From Mesaphorura yosii (taxonomy: Eukaryota; Arthropoda; Collembola; Poduromorpha; Tullbergiidae), in contig WIXG01000330.1 of NCBI GenBank assembly GCA_009869945.1, positions 23,384-87,383 on the forward strand: 64,000 nt of DNA, given 5' to 3'. A program made the position numbers and the translations under genes. Below, in pieces: positions 54,044 to 64,000 of the stretch (positions are counted from its first letter, which is position 1; each line of letters starts with the position of its first letter). The notes below the pieces were generated by a model, which saw only the letters and a list, made by a program, of their open reading frames with translations, had not been told where the DNA came from and made no database searches.

Positions 54044-56484
54044 CTAGTCACCGACGTCGCTATCTCGATCCCCTACCCAGTAGAGCAACAGAAACGCAAT
54101 AGCCAAGAAAGAAGTGCCCACCAAGTCACAAATCGCCGTCAAGTAAGGGATGGCTGAGTTGTCCGGATCTGCAAGTGGATTTAATGTAATGCAATTGGTC
54201 ACATATTCAAGATTCATTCCATTTAGACTTGCGTAGCAAAATGCGGTTACCTATCGAACTCTTCCATAAACACAAAATAAGCACCTCGGCAATATAGAGT
54301 AAAATGATAACCTGGAACATAAACAAGCACTTTTAGCATTTTGCTTTTTGGTCACATGGAGAATAATGAAAAAGAACAGAAATACCTGGAGCAATGCCGC
54401 AATCAGATAAAAGAGAAGAAACACAGGTGTGATGGACGTGTGTCCAGCTTGTATATAGCTGATTGTGTAAGCAAATATGAGATGGCCAGGAATGACCATC
54501 AAAACTAATGCTCTGGCAGTCATTGCATGTCCACCTGTGGGAATAAAAGGTTAGCTGTGATCAGACTGCTTCTAGTTTGTTCTCTAAGAATTACCTTCGT
54601 TGAAAAATGTCCCAATCGGATTGAGGCACACTCCGGACATGTTGTCCGGCAGAGTTCCCAACTGACAGTGAAAGTGTAAGTACGTTGATATGCGACTAGC
54701 TTGAACCGCTACTAAATTCCCTCCGACTCCGCTTATAACTTTTTGTAATTAAAGAGTGAGCATTATTTTAAGAAAAATTATTCACGTGCAAAACAAATGT
54801 ACCTGGCTGAAATACTGCTATTCCTTTGAAAGTTTTGACCGTGTAGTCTAGAATAAGGCCGCCACAACTGCAAAAGGCAAAAATGCTTTGGTAAATAAAT
54901 TCAAGGCGAATCAAAATGTAGATCCTGAATTTTTATGTCCTGCTAATTCTGACCTGCTAATGACCATGGCAGACAAAACGGGTGTCCAGCCCGTGTACAG
55001 CACCTTTTCAGTCAATGAATTTTGTTTCGCTAAGTGAATCCAAAGTGATATAGACACCAAGTAAACTCCTAATATGACGGGTGCAACCCAGGGATGATTT
55101 TCTGCATAATATCAAGCGCAGAAAACTACTTCTCAGAAAAAGTACCATAGACATCTGGCATGTTTAATTGAGAACGCATATCTGTCACCTATTGCCCCAT
55201 GAATTCCATTAGATATTCCCGCGAGGAGAGAAAGAGTTGTCAAATCTCCTAAACTGGCGGCGATTGGTGTAGCCACGTTGTCCGGATTAATTTTTAAGTA
55301 CCGCGAAACAAGAACTACTGTGACCATTATCACACCAAGACAAAAACTAGCAATACTGGCAGTCATCTGAAAAAAGATGTCAGGTTGTGATTTGCGAACT
55401 GAATAAAATGCATTCATTTGCACTCTTCCTTACCACGCTGCTTGTACATAATATCAAAGCGTGATCCATGTCGAAATGGCCATCAAGGAGCCAACTCAAG
55501 ATTACTGCTGCAACTGAAGCGAGAAATCCAATCACAATCGCCTGACACTATCGATCGAAAATATACCAGTTAATGGCAACCATATATTTGGCTTTCATTA
55601 TAACTACGCAACAACCTGTACAAGGCTCAAATTTCCCAGCGTCATTTGCCACTTTGATTTGGCACTGTCTAAATTTCCAAGGTTTGCTTGTGTAGAAAGT
55701 CGTGATGCCAATGTCATTTCCAAATTTCCTAAATCCATTACCAAATTATTCATATCATTTCGCTTCCAACTTCGAGATGTTTTCCTCCTTACCTTTAAGA
55801 CCAAGTAATGCCGGAACCAGGATAAAAACTTCAGGGACTTTCACAAAAACTGGCCAATGCTAAATAACACCAGTCAATGGTTTGAATAATTAAAGGATCC
55901 ACGTTCATTGGAGCATGGTATTATAATTGATTGTATACCTGAACTATGTCGAGAACAAGACCGGCACCGACCATTCCCATTCCTGCTATCAGGAAGGGAA
56001 TGAAAACTTGCACAGAAATGGACCAGAATGACTCCTGAACAAGGACTTTTGTTTCTGCTTCGTCGAAGAGCTTGTTTTTATTTTTGTTGTCATCTTCGGG
56101 CTGAGACTCTTTAGAGATTAGCAATGCATCCTCGTCGAAATCCCCGTCGTCGTCGCTATCATTTACTGATGCAAATGTTGTCATCTGAATGCTGCTGGAG
56201 TCAACTGCAGATCCGTTAACATTTGGACTAGAGGATGTGTCTGACATGGACGATCTGTCTCCATCGTTTAAGTCCGCCGCGTTAATAAAGTCAAATGATT
56301 CGAATTCGTTCTCTTTGCTCATGTTGTGGGATCTTTGGCCTCTTTCTAGCGTGCTTTGATCGGTTCCCTTTTCTGTAGACGGTTTAGAATATGGTGACGC
56401 AACTGAGGTGCCGGAATGTCGACGACGTCGGACAGGAGAAAGCTTAACGTTACTGTTTGGGTCGCTTAGTCCGCCCTTATTCAT
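54044..56484 (-). CDS. SLC41A-type magnesium transporter, copy B
   Basis: Paralogue of the neighbouring copy A. Exons: 56484-55939, 55859-55793, 55728-55616, 55541-55434, 55366-55189, 55101-54954, 54867-54803, 54738-54595, 54534-54386, 54311-54251, 54168-54044; 567 residues. The N-terminal cytoplasmic region is longer (~150 residues) and very acidic near its end ([15 protein letters not shown]). Family motifs: [116 protein letters not shown]. Compared with A it has two additional introns: A's 292-bp exon corresponds to 108+178 bp here, and A's 210-bp exon to 149+61 bp. All donors are GT. The C-terminus ends in an Asp-rich GDRDSDVGD absent from A. B resembles vertebrate SLC41A motifs more closely than A does (for example [10 protein letters not shown]). 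Confidence 0.93.
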
Positions 56485-58109
56485 AATTAGAAGTCTTGCC
56501 AGCGAAGGAAACAGATTATAGCAAGATGAGTTAAGCCCGGGTCAGACCTCCATCACGATTTATATGATACTCTTCCACCCGACGTCTCAAGTCTCCACTA
56601 GGTCAAACTATTTCCTCCATATTCTGTAGTTGGCCAGTTAAAATGATGCAGGGAGACACCGTCTGAATTGTTCAGAATGAATGTTCAGAGTTTGCACACA
56701 CGTCAAAGTCGGGCTCACCTTATGCTGCAGAGTAATGAAAAAGAGACTTGTGTAAACAATGAACTATTCCATATGGAGTTCGTAAGGAAATCTAATAGAG
56801 AATTGCGGAATTGTCACCAGGCCAGATTATCAAGATTAAATCACTACAAGGAAACTTACGTACCATATACCACCCATGGATGTGAGATCAGTTCTGAGCC
56901 GAAGCAAGTCGATCCTTTTAATTGCTATTTAAATTGTCATTTAATCTAATAAAATAGACTAGAGAACTCGAATTTTCACTTTCCGCGAAATAGTTCAGTG
57001 TGCAAATCATATGGCGAAATAGGTCTGGGTTCTATTCCTGGAGAGATGGGAAAGCGCAGTGCAGCGGGTTTAGAATCAAATACAGAGTCTTTGTTGCATG
57101 TGCGTATGCGAATGATTTGACATGAGATATTGCATGCTTCGCTACGTTCTGATTATAAAAATCCTTCATTGATTTACCCTTATCTTAATTTATTCTTATC
57201 AGATTTCATTTATTCTCTAGATTCATCGTCACATACAATTACAAATTGAATATTCCCCTTCGCAGGGTAGTTACATCAAATCAAATATTGCATCACTCTG
57301 ACCATATTAATATCTTAGACTAGCGAAAATTGATAGTACGTTATACAGTGTAATAGTTTAAAAATGTAAATCCAGTAAATTGTGCCGGATAAGTAATGGA
57401 ATTACAGGGCGTATCACCCCAACTATAGCAACTCGCATATGAAATTATTATAATTAAATTCTCTCTGCTCTGTGTCATAAAATTACAAAATTGAATTACT
57501 AATTACCCGTTAAGGCATAGGGCCAAAGTGTGTGGACTTATCATGTTCCGTTAAGGTCAATCTAACACATCCTAGTTTTCAGGCTTAAATCTAGTTCTAG
57601 CACAATTTTATACATGCTTTACATGAAATACTCGTCCTTTCAACCAATTTTCATTTACTTTCACCATCAGTGTCGCTTTCTACCTCGTGTTTCTGCGTTT
57701 GGCCTTACTGGTGTTGTTAATCTAGTAAGTGTGGTTTACTTCTCTTCTTGTTCTCGCATTGCAGGAAGAAAAACGGAAGAGAAAATTGCAAAAGAGTCTT
57801 AACCGAGGTGGAATACAAGACAGTGATCAATGCCCACCGTTAATCTGAAAAAGCTTCTCTTGCCGCGCTATCTAATAACGATAAGTGATTACAGCTGGAC
57901 GGATAAAATCAGAAGAGAAGTTTGCAGGGTATAAGAATTAAGATGGGCGTATGTCAATGATCATAATTTACATTTCGCAATAAGAAAGCTGATTTAGGAT
58001 TGTTGAACGCGTTCGCTTTGCTATTATTCAGGTGCATCAACCCTTTCTCGTGCAAATGATTCTAGATTATTTCAGTATCGAAAACCAGTATTCTAGTTTC
58101 ATGAACAAT
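56485..58109. other. 1.6-kb spacer between SLC41A copy B and the helicase gene
   Basis: AT-rich. Open frames at 56668-56949 and 57614-57802 (+) are short and unrecognised. It should contain the copy B promoter and 5' UTR. Confidence 0.45.
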
Positions 58110-58115
58110 TTTATT
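58110..58115 (-). terminator. Polyadenylation signal of the helicase gene
   Basis: TTTATT on plus (AATAAA on minus), 116 nt past the stop at 58231. Confidence 0.55.
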
Positions 58116-58230
58116 ATCACAAGATTTCCGACCGTTGGAATCTTTAAATAGAAATTATACTGCATATAATTCTAACCAAATTATGACAACAAGAATTCCA
58201 ATATAATTCCTTTCGAATTAAATGATCACA

Positions 58231-61200
58231 TTAATTTCGCCTGACAGAACCTTGCTTGCCATTCTTTCTGTTCGATGCTACCTTCCAACCTCGTTCCTCT
58301 TGACGCGAATGAGACGCTCGCTCGTCATACGCAGTTGACGTACGTTCGGGACGTAGATGAGAAGATAGTTTACGTTTGAAATCTTCGGTGCTTAAAATCT
58401 TGACTGTAGAACTCAAAAGCTCAGCATGCACCTAGAAGATAAATAATTCCTTAATTAGTACAACACAAAACAAAGATGATGCAATTACGAAATTCAGAGG
58501 AAGTGATTAGATTCATCATACCTCATGCAATTTACCAGTAGCAAAAAAGTTCTGGCACACAAACTTCCACTGACTCCTTAGCTCGTAAATTCGTTCTATC
58601 ACTTCCGTGTTCCCTCTAAATGCAATCCATTCGCCCACTTTCAATATCCGTGAAGTTTCATCAGCACCTGAAACAGCAGACAAGCAAGCAGCAGAGCCAC
58701 GTGGCAGTTCAATAGAGTGGAGAAAGGCTCTAATATCGACACCTATGATTCGTACTAACCATTAATAACGTTCACTTGAACAGCGCTATCCAGCCCTGCC
58801 ATTAAAGCAACGGTAATAGGAGACACCACGGAACATTCTTGGATGCTGCATGATGTTGAGTTTCGTCCCATCTCGCCATACACTACCCAATCGGAAGGCA
58901 GGTTTAGCACAGTTAAATTTCCAGTGGAAAGTGTGCTCAAAAAATGAAATCGAATTTTCTGATCGATTCTGCCAAAATGGGGGAATACATTCTCAATTTA
59001 CATAGACAAGAGTCATGTGGACTCACCAAAACATTCAGGTCACGCATTAAGTGAATTCTTATTTTAAATTAAACTTACTTGTTAAATAGGTTCGCCTTCG
59101 ATTCCGCAACTTTGCATAAGTTCGGATATAATCCAATGGTCAGTACTGCTCGTATCACGGACCAATTCCTCGAATTACTGTTGAATAAACTCCAGTCGGT
59201 GTTTTTGTACATTTTCAAACATGAGGAGCTCAGGATGTCCAGAAGCTGATGAACGACTCCATTAATAATCAGCAGAGAGGAGTGTGACAAATAATTCTTT
59301 TCACAAAACCGTCTTTGATTAGGCTGTCCTAAGTGAGAGGCCCACCCCTAGGAACAATAGAGAATTGCATTTGTAATCGCAATAAATCATTGTTCTCGTT
59401 CCCCGCTAATCTCGATAAGAGAAAGCAACACAAATCACCTCAACAGCTTGACTGATTGCAATGTGATCACTGTAAGCTCCCCTGCTTAGTTCCTTTTTTG
59501 CATTTTGTGCGGCTGTTTTCTCTTCATTTCCACCCACTGTCAGGAAAGGCGACCTGGAGAAAAAAAGCCAATTAATACGTGATTACTTCATTCATTGTGC
59601 ACCTGCCAGAACTTCACCTGCAGCAAAGTGTAGCTACAATATCCACAATAGGGTTCAAGCACTTAAAAATGACCGAGTATACGAGCGTCTTTGCTAGCGA
59701 TGGCTCCATTGGGAACTGCGCCAAAATTCTTCCAAGCTCGGTTAAATCTTCGTCTTGGGTTAAGGCGTCCATAGCCTTCAGAGCCTTTAGAGAGTCATTT
59801 ATTGAGATTTCTGGCGGAGGCTCAGGCACATTACAGAAAAATTGTGCAATTCCAACGCCCTTTGGAAGAAATGTTTTGCAATGCAAGCACAGTTCCTGAA
59901 AGGAAAGTGGTTTAAAGTAAGTTGCATTTTAACGCAAACCATGCCGATGTTTAATTTGAAACAGTCTAACCTGTAGCGACGAGCGGACGATATCACTTAA
60001 CTGGAAGTCATCCATTGAAGAAAATCTCTTCTCCGTATACAGACGGTAGCAAATTCCAGGACATTGACGCCCTGCACGGCCTGAAATTGCCCCAAACAAC
60101 GAAATTGTGCGACCAAATATTTAGTAGAAAACTTGCTCGAAATACCTCTTCGTTGATTCGCACTGGCCTTGGAAATCCAAGTCAATCGTAGCATTGAACA
60201 ATGCGTTTGAGAATCGTATGACTTTTCCTTCACTTTACCGGTATCAATGACGTAGGCCACCCCATCAATCTGTAAAAAAATCTGCCATTCGTATCAGTTC
60301 AACAGAAGAATCAACAGGAAATGATACCGTTAGACTTGTTTCTGCAATATTAGTGCTGAGTATAATCTTCCGGACGCCGTGTGGTACACTCTTGAACACA
60401 TTTCTTTGATCTGCTTCGATGGTAGAATGCAGTAGAAATAATCTGTAAGTATTTGAATCGCCAAATTCTTTGTGGGATATTAAATACTTTAAGGTGATTA
60501 TATCTTCAAAACCAGGCAGGAACACCAGAATCCCGTAGGTGTCACACTTTGTCCCATGAATATGCCGTATCAGCTTGCAAATCAATGCGGCGTCTATTCT
60601 TTCTATGTCGACAGTCTTTAAATAACTATTCACAAGCGCATCATCGTTTTCGAGGGCTTGTGCGGCCTGTGTCATCTCAAATCGTTTTACCCACGATGAA
60701 TCCATCATACCAATTAGATCTCTTGGTTTCCATCCGTTTGATTCTTTGTCTAAGTCAGCTCCCAAAAGCATGAGTTCGCCAACTTGCCGAACCATGAAGC
60801 GACTCGCGCAAGCTCCGAGGATAGTAACATTTAGTTCGGTGTCTAGGAAGTCGACGTCCGCCTTTCCAATTTTAACCAACTTGACGAGCTTCGATGCAGA
60901 AAACTCATCTTCCTCTGAGAGTACATCCGACAGCAATTTATGCACATCGCAGGAAATCTTCGCACTGGTTTCAATCGGTACTCTTGCTTTCTTCATTGGA
61001 CGATCTGAGGAGTCAGCTTTAAATTCCACCAGTTGAAGGACATCGTTCAAGTAAAGCTCCTTCACTGGGAACATGGTCCCTTCCACATTGATCATGCGAC
61101 AAGATTCAAAGAAGTCTGAGAAGACTTGCGCGTCCACGTCCGCCGACATCATAATCACTCTTAAACGTTGCAGACTTCTTCTCTCGTGCTTCAAGTACCC

Positions 61201-62565
61201 GAGCAGAAAGTCCGAAAACTTATCACGCTCGTGGACCTCGTCCAAAATTAAATGAGTTACTCCGGTCAGGAAGCTCGGGTCCGATAAACTTCTTAGGAGC
61301 ACTCCAGGAGTACAGAATGTTAAGACAGTATCAGCTGATGTCAGAGCCTCCAAGCGTATCTTGTATCCAACGATCCTTCCAACTTGTTCACCTACAAAAA
61401 TTGGTCGAAATATGTATGAGGTAGTACGATATTGTTCTAGTATCACATGGAACAGGGTTACCTCGCTCAGAAGCAACGCGGTCACAAATCTGTAATAAAG
61501 ACGTATATTAGAGCATTAGAAAAGAGGCATTCACTCCAATTTTTCACAACTCAAGTTCAACAGAAAATACCTACCGAGATCGCGGCTACCCTCCGTGGCA
61601 ATGTACAAATGACATTGATGGATTCTTGACGCTGAGCCGCCTCCTCCAACAAGTACTGAGGTACCTACACAATGGAATTACAAAATTAGTACGCGAGTTT
61701 CCCATATAGCACGACACAGGTTATATAAATAAAAACATACCTGCGTGCTTTTGCCACATCCTGTGCCACCCTGAATCAGTACAGCTCTACACTCGCGGAC
61801 CGTTTTCAAAATTTCTTCTCTCATTTTCCAAATTGGAAGCTCGAATCTGTGTTGTTGATACGCTTGCGGAGGCGGTGGTACCTTAGTCATCCAGTTTCCA
61901 AACCTTTGCTTTCCTGATGTAAATATGACAGTCCGATTTATGCAGTTAATTCAGCTATAAACTATTTTAAAGCTTTACCTGGATTCTGCGCAGATGGACG
62001 ATTATTGCTATAGGATTCATTTCTAAAGTTCTTTTTGGAAAGGTTCTTCATTACGCTCAAGGAATCCTGTGCCAGTGTGATCGTCTCACAAGCTTCTGAG
62101 CTGCCTGTTCTTTTCTTTATTGTTACATATCTATGAGGCTCCTTCCTGCAATCAAAAGCACTTGTCATTCTAATCCATTTCCAAGATAAGCAAATTAAAT
62201 AAAACTATCACGCATACCCAACGCTCTTAGTTATGAACCCCATTAGCTGGGCCTTCAAGTGCACAAATCTGAAAAGTGTATACGCATGTTCCAAGGATTT
62301 TTAACTTGTAAATTGTTTGGCGACAGTTTTACCTGCGTTCTTCATTCGTTATGCTGTCAGAGAAGGCATACTCTGAGAAATAAGATCAAGACCATCAAGA
62401 TGCTGGCGCTGAGAATGAAATTCTTTCAAATCCAATATTCCCTGTTCACTTACCTACTGCCCCTCCTGTATTCTCACATTTTATTCTGAAATCCTCGATC
62501 TCTTGTTCGAGCTCAAGCTGCCTCCTCTCATTTAGTTGGATCGGCGCTTGCTGACGCGCCTTCAT
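58231..62565 (-). CDS. YTHDC2/Bgcn-like DEAH-box RNA helicase with ankyrin insert, no YTH domain
   Basis: RNA helicase related to vertebrate YTHDC2 and Drosophila Bgcn (germline differentiation). Exons: 62565-62454, 62372-62333, 62268-62218, 62145-61979, 61913-61741, 61664-61575, 61489-61462, 61391-60328, 60269-60146, 60080-59971, 59895-59618, 59553-59439, 59347-59079, 58968-58760, 58667-58522, 58431-58231; 1058 residues, fully in frame. N-terminal R3H-like segment (NEERRFVHLKAQLMGFITKS, EPHRYVTIKKR). Walker A GGTGCGKST (~172), DEVHERD (~271), ankyrin-like insert (ELMLLGADLDKESNGWKPRD) between the two RecA domains, STNIAETS (~568), NQRRGRAGRQCPG (~612), HA2 region (QELCLHCKTFLP, DLTELGRILAQFPMEP), and OB-fold (AVLTIGLYPNLCKV, LPSDWVVYGEMGR). 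It ends with a basic tail, so the YTH reader of vertebrate YTHDC2 is missing. A 5' UTR acceptor near 62629 and an in-frame TGA upstream support the ATG at 62565. Confidence 0.9.
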
Positions 62566-63657
62566 TACTTCGCAGATTTCTTCTTCGCGTAGATTCTCAA
62601 TTCAGAATAAGACGCCTGACACGACCCTGAAAATAGAATGCGCCTAGTGATTCTTGGGAGAATCTAATAGTCTTAACTGTAAAATGAGTTTTTTCGTCTA
62701 ACAGAACTTAATCAATATGGAGTGTTTTTCAGGCTGCAACCTTGACGTGTGGAACAAATTTTCTCTGCGTGTTACCTTTCAATGCCAGAGTGCGACTAGC
62801 AATAGCATCGTTCATGGCACTTTTCTTACAGGGAAGGGAAGGCGTTTTATCAGTAGGGCGACTTACCCCCACCCTGCAGCAGAGATAATGCTAATTACAA
62901 TTACAAATGAGGGTTTTCCTACCAATGCCGAACTAAAGCCTACCACGGCGCCAGGCACAATTCATCAATTGGAGGAGAGACTCCAGTCTCTAGAGGCAAC
63001 TACTAGATTCCACTCTTATCTCTTTGTATGGCTGTATGGCCCGAGTTCAAGCGTAGGAGATGACGTGCCCCGTACCGATAGAAATGCGATCCCGTATAAA
63101 GTACGGAACCAAGACACGATATTCTGTGCCTGTGGAGTTTACGCACATCTGAACTAATTTTCAAATTTTTGTCAGAACCTGTAATCGGCTCTTCTTAATC
63201 AGAAACAAAAGTATACGCAAGTTCTTCTGACAAGGCCGAATAATTTAACTCACTCAATTGACTCCATGATATTTCTAAGGGTCCAAGCGGCAAGGAATTC
63301 AGTTTAATTATTCGTAGTAATCTTCAATGGCCCCACCAATTTGTAAATTGAAGCACAAAAGTCAGTCCTATCGAAAAATGCTGAGATTAATACTTCGGAG
63401 TAGAAACTTCACATTTTTTGAAGTGAAAATCCCTCTGGCTCGTATTTAAAAAGTTGTCTTTCCTTGGCTCTTGTTCAAGACTTCGAACGTCAAATCATCG
63501 AATGGTGCACATTGAAAGTAAACAAAACTCGACCGCCGTTGTCTAATCACCGTTCGACCAACTTATGTAGAAGCGCCTTAATAATTACTTGGCGCCTGAA
63601 CTGAAGTGTTAATTAACAAATCAACCAAAAACGCGCTAACTGCTTTCTTCTGTCAGA
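62566..63657. other. 1.1-kb head-to-head promoter region
   Basis: Between the helicase start (62565, -) and the next gene (63658, +). A 5' UTR exon of the helicase begins at about 62629. A 146-codon plus-strand open frame (62717-63157) lies here, containing the coding-like string TIHQLEERLQSLEATTRFHS. No domain is recognised, so it is listed as unresolved. TTCTTCTGTCAG directly before the 63658 ATG resembles an acceptor of a 5' UTR intron. Confidence 0.4.
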
Positions 63658-63954
63658 ATGTCTGAAGATGACGATATCACCGACCATTCAGTGCTGGAGG
63701 AGTTTGACGAGGTCACGAATGAAATCGTGGTCAAGAAATTGAAACTCGAAATTAAAGATCTCAAGGCTCACGTGAGCCACATTAGCTTACTGGTGGACGA
63801 CGTCCGGGACTTCACTGGATTATCAACGGAGCGTATTGAGCTGATACGAGACACACTGAGTTCATATTCTACATTAGCCTCATCGGATGACATTCGTAAC
63901 TTGGAACGAGAGATACGGTCATTAGAAGTGCGGCGAGGTGAAAACAACTACATT
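63658..63954 (+). CDS. Unidentified acidic, coiled-coil protein, first coding exon only (truncated by window edge)
   Basis: ATG at 63658 follows a T/C-rich TCAG acceptor-like sequence. The exon runs 297 bp (99 codons, phase 0) to a good donor ATT|GTAAGT at 63955. The protein starts with an acidic segment (MSEDDDITDHSVLEEFDEV), then heptad-like helices (VVKKLKLEIKDLKAHVSHI, DIRNLEREIRSLEVRR) that suggest a coiled coil. I do not recognise the family; a cytoskeletal or kinetochore/dynein-associated scaffold would fit but is a guess. The rest of the gene is outside the window. Divergent from the helicase gene. Confidence 0.7.
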
Positions 63955-63985
63955 GTAAGTCTGTCTTGATTGGCACTCCTCGCTC

Positions 63986-64000
63986 GGGGGGGGGGGGGGG
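63986..64000. repeat. Terminal poly-G run
   Basis: Fifteen consecutive G bases at the very end of the window, inside the first intron of the last gene. This may be a true homopolymer or a sequencing/assembly edge; the sequence alone cannot tell. Confidence 0.9.

Noticed and set aside
57001-57080. tRNA-like or SINE-like string (GGTTCTATTCCTGG)
   Set aside because: No cloverleaf, A box or flanking duplication could be built around it.

Overview
The window is animal nuclear DNA, most likely from an arthropod. Every gene is split by spliceosomal introns, most about 50-80 nt long with a few of 0.5-2.5 kb. Stops are often followed by AATAAA signals. One gene is a clear E93/Mblk-1 (two pipsqueak-type HTH domains plus a PLDLT CtBP motif), a family best known from insects and crustaceans. 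Gene density (about 12 genes in 64 kb), short introns and moderate GC would suit a compact crustacean genome such as a cladoceran. That assignment is an inference; only 'arthropod' is well supported. There are no bacterial-style operons, and I saw no transposon or virus.

Layout. 3.0-5.8 kb (-): E93-like transcription factor, 5' exons unresolved. 10.0-16.0 kb (+): single-domain hexokinase with a duplicated, apparently mutually exclusive exon. 20.7-23.5 kb (-): CPEB2/3/4-type (Orb2) RNA-binding protein. 26.5-29.3 kb (-): casein kinase 1 alpha with a probable N-terminal extension. 31.6-35.6 kb (+): RNF38/RNF44-like RING-H2 ligase. 37.7-42.8 kb (-): CACHD1-like VWA/Cache membrane protein of the alpha2-delta family. 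44.25-44.78 kb (+): small NOPCHAP1 (C12orf45)-like protein. 45.1-45.8 kb (-): intronless cysteamine (thiol) dioxygenase ADO. 47.1-48.4 kb (+): hydroxypyruvate isomerase. 48.75-50.86 and 54.04-56.48 kb (both -): two SLC41A-type magnesium transporter paralogues. 58.2-62.6 kb (-): YTHDC2/Bgcn-like DEAH helicase without a YTH domain. 63.66 kb to the edge (+): first coding exon of an unidentified acidic/coiled-coil protein, cut off by the window and followed by a terminal poly-G run.

Genes mostly alternate in direction, giving head-to-head pairs (E93/hexokinase, CK1/RNF, CACHD1/NOPCHAP1, ADO/HYI, helicase/coiled-coil gene) and tail-to-tail pairs with closely spaced 3' ends (RNF/CACHD1, NOPCHAP1/ADO, HYI/SLC41A copy A). 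Only the two SLC41A copies and the helicase run in the same direction. The genes do not form one pathway. Exon chains were built by hand from splice consensus and reading phase. The models for hexokinase, CPEB, CK1, RNF, CACHD1, NOPCHAP1, HYI, both SLC41A copies and the helicase close in frame from start to stop.

Most notable signals: the hexokinase exon pair (two 100-bp exons of identical phase, each supplying the catalytic Asp); a phase-consistent 34-residue N-terminal extension of CK1 alpha whose first exon codes for one Met plus one base; GC-AG introns in HYI and in one SLC41A paralogue (its sister has GT at the same intron); a helicase with intact motifs but no YTH domain; and a CACHD1-like protein without a canonical MIDAS.
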